A DNA stretch of 64,000 nt, from NCBI GenBank assembly GCA_025765615.1, contig JAIVFJ010000061.1, positions 186,001-250,000 of the forward strand, given 5' to 3'. The notes beneath the pieces are model-generated. The model was given only the letters and a program-made list of their open reading frames with translations, had not been told where the DNA came from and did no database searches. The DNA is from Zopfochytrium polystomum (taxonomy: Eukaryota; Chytridiomycota; Chytridiomycetes; Chytridiales; Chytridiaceae). A program made the translations under genes and the position numbers. Shown here piece after piece: positions 9,901 to 18,816 of the stretch (positions are counted from its first letter, which is position 1; the number at the start of each line of letters is the position of its first letter).

Positions 9901-10589
9901 CTCTCAACAATTCTCTCCACTCAAGCACCCAGCTATCTCCTTTCTTTGCAACCTATGGCTTCAATCCAAGAGGAGATCTTCTGGGACAAGAGACCCTATC
10001 CAATGTCCAAGCTCCTGCTGCGGCTTCACACTTACATAAGCTCAAGATCATCAGCACCTTCCTGGACTCCACCCTGAAGCAAGCCCAAGAAGATGCCTCA
10101 AGATTTGCCAACACTCACAGAATGGACCATGACCTTGCTGTGGGTCAGCAAGTTTGGCTTCTGAGGAAGAACTTGCAGACCAAAAGACCAAGTCCCAAGC
10201 TAGACAACCTCAAGTTGGGACCTTTCAAGATCTTGGAGCAAATCAATCCAGTCACCTTCAAGCTGGATCTCCCTGCATCCATGAAGATCCACCCAGTTTT
10301 CCATGTCAGCCTTTTAGAGAAGTTTGTGGCCAATTCCATTCCAGGCAGAGTTGTTCCTCCTCCTCCTCCAGTTGAGGTAGAAGGTGAAGAGGAATTTGAG
10401 GTTGAACAAATCTTGGATGCCAAGTGGTTTGGAAGAACACTCAAGTTCCTTGTTAAGTGGAAAGGTTACTCAGATGCTGACAACACCTGGGAGCCTGAGT
10501 CAAACCTCACTCACTGCCAAGACCTTCTGCTCGAGTTCAAGACCAGGTACCCCACCAAGTTGCAGAAGAGGCCTAAAAGGGGGAGATGA
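6822..10589 (+). CDS. pol: Pol of unit C: protease (D to N), RT, RNase H, integrase, chromodomain
   Basis: The frame opens at 6822 in −1 register to gag and runs to 10587-10589; no ATG is needed if it is made by frameshifting. Counting from the GTG at 6870, the protease motif is at residue 80 but reads NSGS: the catalytic Asp is Asn (codon 7107-7109), whereas unit B has Asp. RT has YLDD (about 490). RNase H has its first catalytic Asp near 639. The integrase HHCC region spans 814-854, and its D,D,E residues are at about 884, 944 and 980 (DD35E spacing). A chromodomain lies at about 1177-1228. The protease change would be expected to stop Gag-Pol maturation in cis. Otherwise the ORF is full length. 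Confidence 0.93.
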   Translation, partial: GSSEPRGENKEGPAGTVFLLWLQGACCQGLPKEEAPKLPGPGSLRGNSLDPPPSCPCFITTTSTTNTSDSKPHQLTMDVKIQLSPKSTITTKALINSGSSCNIIDATLAKSCAIPTIKKSTPLKVHFANHALFKEISHETKLNLHIQDFPPSMVNLEVLDLGSPTFSVILGLPWLQAQNPDIDWVTGQVQPPPIGTVTQNSSQAPKSHALKPLIQDSQPAKTQVPQFTAHSQDSSRAHRAHSHGHDSCSQNPQSKIQVPQFTVHIQDSSSTAHSLCQEQNSQSKIQESQFPVKNSSPTAEEHDNLDPSDLLLASKLPKEYLPYADVFSKTKADLLPAQRPYDCEIPLKDETCSPPFKPLYHLSPPEAKALQEYIEEMLNKGFIQPSKSPAGAPIFFVKKKDGGLRPCVDYRDLNEMTVKNRYPLPLISELLDKLSHARIFSKIDLRGAYNLVRIKPQDQWKTAFRCKYGHFEYLVMPFGLTNAPAIFQGMMNDIFRDILDLFVIVYLDDILVFSSDTASHMGHVKTVLERLRQHHLYAKLEKCEFHKTSIEFLGFIVSDKGISMAPDKIQTILEWKAPNSIKDVQSFLGFCNFYRTFIANYSAIAKPLTDLTKKTTKFEWTPAAEQAWLALKTATTSAPLLKHVDPLLPFTLETDASDYALGAVLSQPSSQEPSAPLHPVAYYSRKLNSAECNYTVHDKELLAIVEAFKFWRHYLAGSKGISVYSDHKNLTFFRARRLLKQRHARWAELLSEYDFKLCYSPGHLNTVADALSRRTDLAPEGGDGFTPPSKTHLSLLPDSVWAHAISKDPKPHKIQISQEEEKLEILKTRHDAATAGHPGEHKTYELVSRDFYWPGMRKYIKNYVSSCETCQRNKSSRHKPYGLLEPLPIAISPWSSISMDFIVKLPPSHGFDSILVVICRRTKLAHFIPCTENIDAQGTADLFLQHIFRLHGLPQSIVSDRGPQFRSQFWKALTAALGIKSQLSTAYHPQTDGQTERTNQTLEQYLRCYVSYQQDDWPTLLPLAEFALNNSLHSSTQLSPFFATYGFNPRGDLLGQETLSNVQAPAAASHLHKLKIISTFLDSTLKQAQEDASRFANTHRMDHDLAVGQQVWLLRKNLQTKRPSPKLDNLKLGPFKILEQINPVTFKLDLPASMKIHPVFHVSLLEKFVANSIPGRVVPPPPPVEVEGEEEFEVEQILDAKWFGRTLKFLVKWKGYSDADNTWEPESNLTHCQDLLLEFKTRYPTKLQKRPKRGR
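6927..6990 (+). promoter_or_regulatory. Predicted −1 ribosomal frameshift signal: CCCAAAC heptamer plus pseudoknot
   Basis: In the gag frame the heptamer C CCA AAC (6927-6933) has the X XXY YYZ form. After 5 nt comes stem 1, GGTCCAGG (6939-6946) with CCTGGACC (6965-6972), 8 perfect pairs. The loop contains AGGGGCA (6954-6960), which pairs perfectly with TGCCCCT (6984-6990), giving an H-type pseudoknot. It lies in the gag-pol overlap and would shift −1 into pol, the frame needed. The same sequence is present in unit B. Function is inferred from the pattern. Confidence 0.7.
10575..10589 (+). other. Polypurine tract overlapping the pol stop codon
   Basis: AAAAGGGGGAGA runs to 10586, is followed by the pol stop TGA, and the LTR starts at 10590. 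The same arrangement precedes LTR 1 and, with one base change, LTR 2. It is the expected plus-strand primer site. Confidence 0.75.
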
Positions 10590-10897
10590 TGTTATGAATC
10601 ACCCTCTGGAAACCTCTGGAACCTTCTAGAACATTCCTTCATGGAACCTTGTGGAACCTTCTGGAACCTTCTTTGCTTTCCTGACTTGTCTTGTTGTCAT
10701 TGGTATCATTGGTATCATTGCATTACTAATTGCTCTTTCTGGAACTTTCTTTGAGTCTTGACAAGGAAGACTCTCAAAAGGTATAAAAGGGGGATGGGGG
10801 ACCTGTCCCATCCCTCAAGTGAATTATTGTTTCCAATACAATCATCACTCCTCTCAGTTCCTTGTCTGCCTTGTCCTGTCCTGCCCTGTTCCTGACA
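10590..10897 (+). repeat. LTR 3 (308 bp), right end of the array
   Basis: It has the same ends as LTR 1 but one fewer 45-bp GAA/TTC block. No PBS or gag leader follows, so this is the true 3' end of the array. The flanking bases begin CATCC. The GAA/TTC array here covers about 10619-10671. Confidence 0.92.
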
Positions 10898-10904
10898 CAT
10901 CCTC

Positions 10905-11557
10905 GCTTGGCCCTCTGGACTTCTCTGTGCAAGCAGAGTGTGTGTCTGATGCATTCTCGTTGCCCTTAGCTTTGGTGGTTTCGCCACCTTGCTGGACCTT
11001 TTCCTGCCGCACTGCTGCTTTTCACGCAGCAATCCTTGTGGAGGTGTCCAAGGTTGCTGCAGTTTTAGCAAGTCTGCTTCTACTTCTTGTCTGCTTTAGA
11101 TGTGGTGAAAGCGGTGGCGTTTGACGACTCCTTCTTTGATCCACCTCCAGCATCTTCCACCTTGACCCACCAAACATGGTCATAGAGCTTGCTCTCGACC
11201 TTGTGGCACGTCAACTTCGTTGCGTCAAGTGCACCTAGTGTCCCTACTACATTCTGCCATCCATTGGTATTGGGCATCGCCATCAGGAGATTCAGACATA
11301 TATCTGGTCCCAGTTGAGCATTCCAGTGTCCTTGAGGTGCACTGGTCAAGTGCCGATACTGAACCAATGAAGTCTTCAACGTTGCCGCTATCGTCAACCT
11401 TCGTCAACAACAGGCGCTCCAATGTATTCGTGGTTGTCGACGCAGTAACCGTTGCATAGACCTCCTTCGGGTGCTCAGCAGGTCCCAACCGAGTCAGTTC
11501 GCTTTCTGATTGTGATCGCGCAGGGAAACCGCCTTGCCAAGCCACCGCGCTCACCAT
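10905..11557 (-). pseudogene. Decayed Ty1/copia-type gag fragment
   Basis: On the minus strand two overlapping frames give a copia-like Gag: an acidic segment followed by LLMAMPNTNGWQNVVGTL and a KVESKLYDH block. About 30 codons later comes a zinc knuckle CX2CX4HX4C at 11070-11029 with a stop codon inside it. A frameshift lies near 11340-11390. The N-terminal part and all of pol are missing. The right end of the gypsy array abuts this relic, so the array probably inserted in or next to older transposon DNA. Confidence 0.65.
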
Positions 11558-13766
11558 GCGAGACGGTCAGTTGGTCCGAGACGCCTTTGATATGCCAAGA
11601 CATGGCTGGCGGCAATCATCGGGACGAGGTCGTAGGCGCAGCGGCGGGCGGCTTTGCTTGGCTCCGACCCATCCAAGTATTGCAGGCACCACGCCGGCAC
11701 GACTCCTGTCCACACGCTGAATGGCGCTCTTCCTCACAGCGAGAGGAGGAACTTTCCGCGGCCTCGCTGCTTGGATTTCCGTGCGGTGCCGCTGCCGCCG
11801 ACGACGCACGCTTCGTATGCGTTCACTGCTCCAGCCAGCGGCGCTCTGCCTCCTCGGCCGCGGCACTTGGTCCTCTAGGTCGTCGATCTCGCTGTCGTCG
11901 TCGTCGCCGTCGTCGTCGTCACAATTTGCAATCCAGAGCCACCTGATAGCGTGCCGGAAGCGGTGGACCGCGCGCTCCAGTACTTCGGCAAAGTGGAAGG
12001 TGGGGCCAGTGCCGGCGGCCACGGCGGACTCCATCACAGTTGGGACAAAGAACCTGAAGGGAAGTCAGTCTTTTGGGTATTGATGTACGTGCATCTGCAA
12101 TTTATTGATAAATGCTTGTTACATAATTCCTTATTATCGATGTTTATTTATTACTTGATAATAATACTTGAAAGGCAACAGGGAAAGAAAAGTTCTCCCT
12201 CTAAACGCTCATTATCATTATTACCCCCTCTTCATCTCATCAACACAGACAGACAGACAGTCCACTATCCTGATCCCTTCCTTGGCACCACCAAGTCGGC
12301 GCGCCGTCTTCGCAGCTGAACCCGTACTTTTGGTAAAACCGCCGCGCCCCTGGCGGTGGCGCTGCCGCCGTGGTGCGCGGCGTCGACGTATGTCCAGCCG
12401 CTCGATCTCGACGTTGTCCTTGTCGGCACCGTCGTCAGCGTTGCGAGGTGCGGGCCGGCTGCCACGGCTGCCCCGGCGGCCAAACGGCGGCTGCTGCTGC
12501 TGCTGGTGGTGGTCGTCGTCGTCAACGGGGGGGGGTGAGGGAAGGGGAGGGAAGTGGAGGAAGGAGGAAAAAAGTCCGAGTCGAGCAGGTCCGCGCGCAT
12601 CCGCCCGGCCGTAATACGTGGCGCGCACAAGGCGTCGAGGTCGACGACGCCGTTGGGAGGTTGGTGGCGGTGGTGGTGGTGGTGGTGGTGGTTTTGCGAG
12701 TGTGTTTAATATTTCAATGTTATTACACGCATATCTCAATGCAAATTATTTCGGCGGTACGCGCAAGAAAGAAACAGAATCACCCGCCGCAAAACGAGCC
12801 CTCCTCCGCGCACTTCTTGCCTGGCATTCACAAAGCTCATTTTCTCATATACACTCTTCTACATTGTCCAGCTTCAGTTTTCATGAGGAGGAATAAACAA
12901 AAGGGATAGTGATATGGACGACCCGAGCACCGGCCAGCGGCCAGCGCACGCACGCGCGGTCGCGTCATAGCCGAAGGTTTGCTTTCCAGTGGTCGTTGCG
13001 CCGAAAAACGGATCCTAATTGAAGGGAAGAAGTAGAAATAATGTGGAGTGACAGTTCCTGCTGTTTGTTGTCGGACAACAGAAGGAAGTCATACCGGAAG
13101 GACACTCACTCAAGCAGACCCACGCAGTCAAGCGAGAGGCCATCCATCTCCCTACCCTTGCGAGCACAAAGAGCTTGCCAGAGCCGCAGAGCTACAGGGC
13201 ACCAAGGAGGCCAAGCACGGTGGAGCAAGCAGACCGCGTTATGGTAGACCCACTATTTATTTTTATTTTTGTATTAATATTTTTATTTTTATTTTTATTT
13301 TTTTTTTGTTTGTCAACTTGATTTGTTCGGATTTTGAAACTCCGCCGTGTTCTTGCCTTCGCTTCAAAGCTCCTTGGCCTCCCCACCCCCCTGCCCTACC
13401 CTACCCTCAATACTCGCTCCAAAAAAAAGTGCGCTCTCGCTTCAACGCTGAGACCTATAGAGAAACAAAGAAGAAAAGTAACAATATCAACCAGATATTA
13501 ATACTCCAAAAGAAAGATGGGAAGAGAAGAACCGAAGCGCGGGCCGAAAATTTCCCCGATGAACCCCGGCCCAGCAGCAGTTTGCTTGTCATCAGATGAG
13601 AGCCAGAAAAAGGCACAACACACACACACACACGCGCGCGCGCGTACACAGACAGAGGGAGAGAGGGAGAGAGAGAAAGAGAGAGAGAGAGTGAGTGAGA
13701 GAGAGAGAAAGTGAGTGAGCGCGAGAGTGAGACAGGAAGAGACAGATAGAGGAAGCGGGCAACAAC
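11558..13766. other. Intergenic, low-complexity, no supported gene
   Basis: Trinucleotide-type repeats occur at 11880-11925 and 12500-12530 (GTC/CTG) and at 12655-12690 (GGT). They generate Arg-, Asp-, Pro- and Gln-rich open frames on both strands without recognisable domains. A T/A-rich stretch lies at 13258-13310. A CA/CG then GA microsatellite lies at 13617-13720. AT-rich sequence near 12100-12170 could be a 3' end of something, but no coding partner is evident. Confidence 0.6.
13617..13735. repeat. Compound microsatellite (CA)n(CG)n then (GA)n
   Basis: Alternating CA passes into CG repeats near 13618-13648. It is followed by an imperfect GAGA tract to about 13735, about 30 bp beyond the stop of the NSUN2-like gene. 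Confidence 0.85.
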
Positions 13767-16700
13767 TCAGTCCTGGTCCTTCGCCTCGTTTTCCTCATCA
13801 CTGTTTGCCTCATCGTCCCCGTTGCCGTGTTCCACGGCGCCACCGCCGCCGCTGCCGCGGCCGCCAGCGCCCCCAACGCTGTTCGCCACCGCAGCCGCCT
13901 CCTCCGCCGCCGCCGCTTGTCCTCTGTTGCGCTTGCTGACCCCCGCCGTTCGGTTGTTGCGGTCCGGGTACACCCCGGTCACGCGGGCCAAGAGCGCGTC
14001 CCGCTCTTGTTTTGGGACGAGGAGCGACACGCTGACCTGAGCGCGCCACAGCGGGACCAGCAGCGGGGTTTGGAGGCTTTTTTTTTTTTTTGATGATTGA
14101 CAAGATGGCGAGTGCGAGGGAGGCAAGCGAAGCAGCACGTCAAAAATGGCGTGCCTTTACATCGCAACGACAAACAGGAAGACAACTCTACATACCCTTC
14201 CTTCCGAATAGAGAACGGCACTACGCGCATCAACGCGCTTCCCTCTTCGATTTTCGCCAGTCCGTCCCTCGCGACCTCTGACAGCTCCGTAAAGTGTGGG
14301 TAGTTCTTCTCGAGGAGAACCTTCACGTCGTCGGCGGTGCCCTCTATCACGCGCGAGCCGGACTGGGGATTGTCGCTTGAGGTTGAAAGTACGTTCGTGG
14401 TGAGCACTTGGATGCCCTCTGAGGAAAACCGATACGGAACAGTGGTGCTGCGGGAGGACGGCGTCGAGGACAGAAAGTTGAGTGAGATGGATTAGAAAAG
14501 ATTGATGGTGCTGCAAATGGGGCACGTGTGAGTATCCTCACCGAGACTCGTTCGCAGGTGTTCTGATGAAAAGCTTGATTCCCGTGTTGATGATCTGGAA
14601 TAGAACACGACCGAGTCGGTATTAGACAACGGCAAAGAAAAGAAACAATGGCCAAGTGCCGCACCTTCAGCTTGTTAGAGTTGTGCGCAGTCAAAACCTT
14701 CTTTACAGAGGAAGAAACAAAGTATATGGCACGGTAGTCCTCCTTTTCTGAGCGGACCACGTACTGGTCTTTAGGGAACGACGGAAGAATTTTGTAAAAG
14801 TCTCTGGGAAAAGAATGGCTGGTGAGGCAAAGAAGAATAATTCTCGTCGAAAGTTACATAATCGAGTTGACGGTAGCGTCGTCATCTGGAAGGAAAAGGA
14901 ACGGTTCCTCCTTCCCTTCCCAGGCTGCGAGAAGCTTGGACGATCTGGCAACTTTTCCTTCGCTTAAATCTTGGACTTCATCCACATTGTCGCTGTTGGC
15001 TTCGGCAGCTACATCCCCTTCTGTCGCATCGTCCACTCGAGGCCTTTTAGAGTCGACACTGAGAGAAAGTAAGATCACCAGCATCTTTGGCAGATCAATG
15101 AACTGACCCCTCCTTCCCATTCTCGTCATTGGCCGTGTCATCGTCATCGTCGGGTGACTTGCGTTTCCCACTTAAAGCGACAGCAAAAATCAACTTGCAA
15201 TTCAATGCAAATCCCAATGTCTCACCTTTCGCTTTCCTCCATCTCGTCGGCCGGGTCGTCTGCGTTTTGCGCGTCGTGTTTGTCGAGGTGGCCGTAAGGC
15301 GCAACTTTCTTGAAAGCGCAAATAAAGAACCCTCCAGAGTTTTGGTGATGTGGAAGTAGGCGCATGCTGCAGCATCAACAAAAAAAAATAGTTGGTGATT
15401 CACATCATTCAACCCAGGAAAAAGTAAACAAAAATCGAGCACGCCACCGTACCATTTCTCCAGTCCCAGCTCCTTGGCATTCTTTGGCGGGAACAAAGTA
15501 GCCGGAATCTTTTTCTGTTTGAGCGCCTCATCGACAGTGTCGTACGAGTCGTGGAACTCTCCACGAGAGTCCATGACTTTCCACGAAGTCATACCCGGAT
15601 TGCGCTTCAGTCCTGGCAGTTCGCTTGAAACATCGAGAAGCTCGAGTGCACCTCCCGTAGCATTCAATGCAGCAGCAACAACGGCCTCGTTTTCAACTAA
15701 AGTTCGGCAATTATTGCCTCAAAAAAATAGACCGAGATGCGCAGACAATATGTACCTGGGTTGAAAGTGCAGGTCGAGTAGACGATTCGACCACCGACTC
15801 GGGTGAGCTCGCAGGCACGCAAGAGGATGGGTAGTTGAAGCCTGTTTTGAAAAAAGAGAATGAGGAGGTGTGATACTCTTTGGCATTAAGAACACTCACC
15901 TGTGGAGAGCATTTCCGTCATTGTTCGTCCATTTAGTCCAGATTAACTTGTTTTTACGCATTGTTCCGTCGCCGCTGGGAAACACAGTTAGCACTTGAAG
16001 GACTATCATGCGCTTTTGTTTACCTGCAAGGCACATCGCACAGAACACGGTCAAAAAGCATAGCCTTCTCTTCTCCGGGCTGTAACATCTCTTTCTGTCG
16101 AAAGGCTCGTCAGCGCGGCGACCAACGGGATTTGTACAAACTTTTGGGACGAAGTAAATGTAGGGGAAGATTTGCCCTTCGTGATTCGTGACCATCAAAC
16201 ATGGGCTTTGAAGTCGCTTCGCCTGGTGAACAAGAAGATGGCTTCGCTTGCTGTCCGCATCGTTGGCAATGACAATACCACCTATGCAGAGAGCCCTTTT
16301 AGCAGATGCAAGCAGAGCATTGCGAACAGAACAAAGGAGTTTCGCGTACTTGGCAATGTTTCGTCGCTGGCATGCAAAGCTTCTATGAGCTGAGCAGTTT
16401 TACTCCCAGGGGCTGCACACCTGTCACAAAGCTGGTAAGAAACGGTGCTCTATTTCGCCAGTTCGCCATACATGTCCAAAACCTATGGGGAGCGGTTAGG
16501 ATCAAGTACTCAGCATGCGAACAATCGCAATTGCTTCTCAACTTACGTAATGGTGAGGTTCGACCTGAAGTAGCAGCGGTGGAATCATGCTAACGGTCTC
16601 CTGACGGCTGATATTTCCCTACCATGTCGTTGGTTGCGCTGCTGTTTACTGATTCTCTCGCGGCACTTACGACTTCCGTTTCGCCGATTAAGAAATTGTG

Positions 16701-17455
16701 GAACCTTGCGATGGCTGGGTCCCTTCGAATCGCGCTTCGCGACGCGTCGTACTGCCAACCGAGTTGGTTCGGGTACCTGAGTTGGAAGCAAGCGGGTTAG
16801 CGAGCTTGCACACCACTCTACAAGGCGACGGTTCTCGTGCAGACCATTCAAGGCATCGAGGGGGTGGAACAGGTTCGCCGTCGACCTCCACGTTCTGAAG
16901 TGCCGGGAAGTAGTTCGTCACCATGATGTCGCGCAGGTCCGATGCATGACTGTGTGGGATCTCGGAAGATCAGAAGCCGATCAAGGGACAGACTCACTCT
17001 TTCTCATTGTTTCACCTCTTGCTGCCTGTGAATCGAAAGCTGGAAGGAAGGCCGGTCTTCAGAATGTCCATGAAAGCCCTCCAATCGCTTTCCGGAACAA
17101 TGCCTTGAGCCTGAGGGGCAGCTTCCTTTCGTGAGCCGAATGCTGTCGCAATGCAGCACAACTGTTGTTCACCTTGTAGTAGCGTTCGAATGCAGCGTTC
17201 TCCAAGGGGACGTCCGTGTAGTTCACTCGTTCGGGCTGCGCTCGTGAGGGTTGGGCAAACAAATCAGCCCTCTGTTAGTTTTGAGAGCAGCGCGCACTTG
17301 GGTGGGGGGGGGGGGAAGGTGCGCCTTACATCGCCGTTCTTGGGAGGGTCAGCGTGAAACACGTCCGGGTCACCACGACCTCGACCTCCACCACGACGAC
17401 CCCACCCTCGTCCGCGGCCGCGTCCACGGCCGCCACGTCCTCCGCCTCGGCCCAT
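13767..17455 (-). CDS. NCL1: tRNA (cytosine-5) methyltransferase, NSUN2/Trm4 family (many introns)
   Basis: This should methylate tRNA cytosines at C5 in the nucleus using S-adenosylmethionine. It starts at 17455 with an Arg/Gly-rich N terminus, as in Trm4/NSUN2. Pieces in order match the family: a segment ending in AFERYYK (about 17200), a VDGEPVPPP block (about 16880), DMCAAPGSKT for SAM binding (about 16420-16475), IANDADSKR (about 16260), DVPCSGDG with one catalytic Cys (about 15970-16040) and YSTCTFNP with the other (about 15760). LLPHHQNSGGFF follows near 15350 and an acidic Gly-rich tail stops at 13767-13769. At least ten introns are implied. One exon is only 11 nt (16472-16482) and encodes most of VLDM. 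Exon borders away from these blocks are uncertain. Confidence 0.87.
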
Positions 17456-18816
17456 TGTGTGTTGTCGTGTCGGTGGTTGTCGGGCAAGGGTCGGTCGAAG
17501 CCAAGATATTCGACCGAGTCAAAGAAAACGAAAAGGAAAAAGAAAAAGGGGAGAAAAAAAAAAAAAAAAAAGAAAGAAAGGCAATGGATGATTCGAAGCC
17601 CGAAAAGAATAATGAGGTGCTGTTCCCCCTTCACAAGGCGTGCGTTTCCAAGTGAATGAGCAGGGGGTGGGTGCCCCACCTGTGTTGATATTAAATACAC
17701 TGTACAATATGTAATGCACATGCACGTCTGCTTTGATAAAGACCTCGTCGCGCTGGCGGCGGCCGTGGCAGGGGGAGGACTGGCCTACTTTGCTGATGAG
17801 AAACAATGGTGACTGCAGTTCAGCAGCGGGATGATCCGGGCGGGCAGGTGTAAGGAGGAGCACGATCAACTTGTGTGTGTGTGGGTCTTTCATGGCATGT
17901 TTTCATTATATAAACTTAAAAAATTATACATCAACAAATGGTGTGTCCAACTTTCGACAAGAAGGATCTCGACTACCTGCTCAACTACAAGCCTTCGTAC
18001 ATGGCCGATCAAGGCAACTTCGTCGACAGAACTTTTCCTGAGGTCCCGGCCATAACAGCGTCGCTTGCAAAAGTTGCACTCAGGTCAGGATTGTTGTATG
18101 CGGGCCTCGGGGAACGGTCCATCATGCCTTGATTGCCCATGAACACAGGCTTGTAGTTGAGCAGGTAGGCGAGCTCCTTCTTGTCGAGATCATCGTGAGC
18201 TTGTTGAGGTGGTTCTAATACTGCCGACGAGTTTCTTGGATGAAGGGCTGGAGGATGTCCCTCACGGAAGTTGTATTCCTCGTTTTTGTCTTGAGAGAAA
18301 CTACCCCTATGTTGGGGTTCTGTGGTTGTAATTGTTGTTTGCTTATTGAATTACTGTCCCTATTTATTACAAAAAGGGCACTTCATCTCCAAACTCTGGA
18401 GCAAAAGTGCACTAGTGAAGTGAAGTGCACTACTGAAGTGAAAGTGCACTCCCGTTGTCCTTCATGAGTCACTTCATGGGGATCATGGCAAGTGAATGGT
18501 GCATTGAGTGCCTGAGCTGTCTGAAAATGGCTTTAATGGAAGGAGTGGGCCTTCGCGGAATATTCCAAAGAGATATGGGGAGAAGCCGAGAAAGACAGCG
18601 AGGGAAACAGAGAGTAAGAGATACAGAGAAAGAGAAAGTTAGAGAAACTGACGGCGGTTCCAATAACACGAAAATGGGACAATCAGCGTTCACCAGGGTC
18701 CTGTGACAGAAACAAGAAGGTAGAGTTTCGCGTGGATCGGTGTGTGGGAGGAAGTTGTCTGGAAGCCGGTTTGTGACAAGTGTCGGTCTGCACCCACCGA
18801 CCAAATCTTATCGCTG
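17456..18816. other. Intergenic between the divergent NSUN2-like and ALDH genes
   Basis: It contains an A-rich run (17545-17580), the inverted repeat at 17957-18190, and degenerate direct repeats of an AGTGAAGTGCACT-like unit at 18410-18450. The open frames are short and unrelated to known families. Confidence 0.6.
17957..18190. repeat. Imperfect inverted repeat with coding-like arms
   Basis: The left arm (from about 17957) and the reverse complement of the right arm (to about 18190) share CTACCTGCTCAACTACAAGC and flanking bases over about 65-80 bp. Both arms read as similar peptides containing YLLNYKP in the outward-to-inward direction. The spacer is about 100 bp. This could be an inverted gene-fragment duplication or a decayed foldback element. 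No family is recognised. Confidence 0.6.

Larger units (their letters stand above)
1..10897 (+). mobile_element. Tandem array of a Ty3/gypsy chromovirus: three units sharing LTRs
   Basis: Three nearly identical internal regions (1-2866, 3221-5637, 5991-10589) are separated and closed by LTRs at 2867-3220, 5638-5990 and 10590-10897. The order is pol, LTR, gag-pol, LTR, gag-pol, LTR, all on the plus strand, so neighbouring units share one LTR. Pol runs protease, RT, RNase H, integrase, chromodomain, which is the Ty3/gypsy chromovirus order. The left end lies outside the window, so the 5' LTR and target-site duplication cannot be checked. Shared LTRs usually arise by unequal LTR-LTR recombination or by integration of multimers. 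No single unit looks autonomous. Confidence 0.93.

Noticed and set aside
11567..12037. 156-codon minus-strand frame with an Asp-rich stretch
   Set aside because: It results from a GTC/GAC repeat and Arg-rich GC-rich sequence; no domain, start context or splice pattern supports it.
12221..12739. 172-codon minus-strand frame with poly-Pro and poly-Gln
   Set aside because: Low-complexity translation of trinucleotide repeats, open in several frames at once.
13048..13599. 183-codon plus-strand frame
   Set aside because: It runs through a T/A-rich tract and has no recognisable domain or codon signal.
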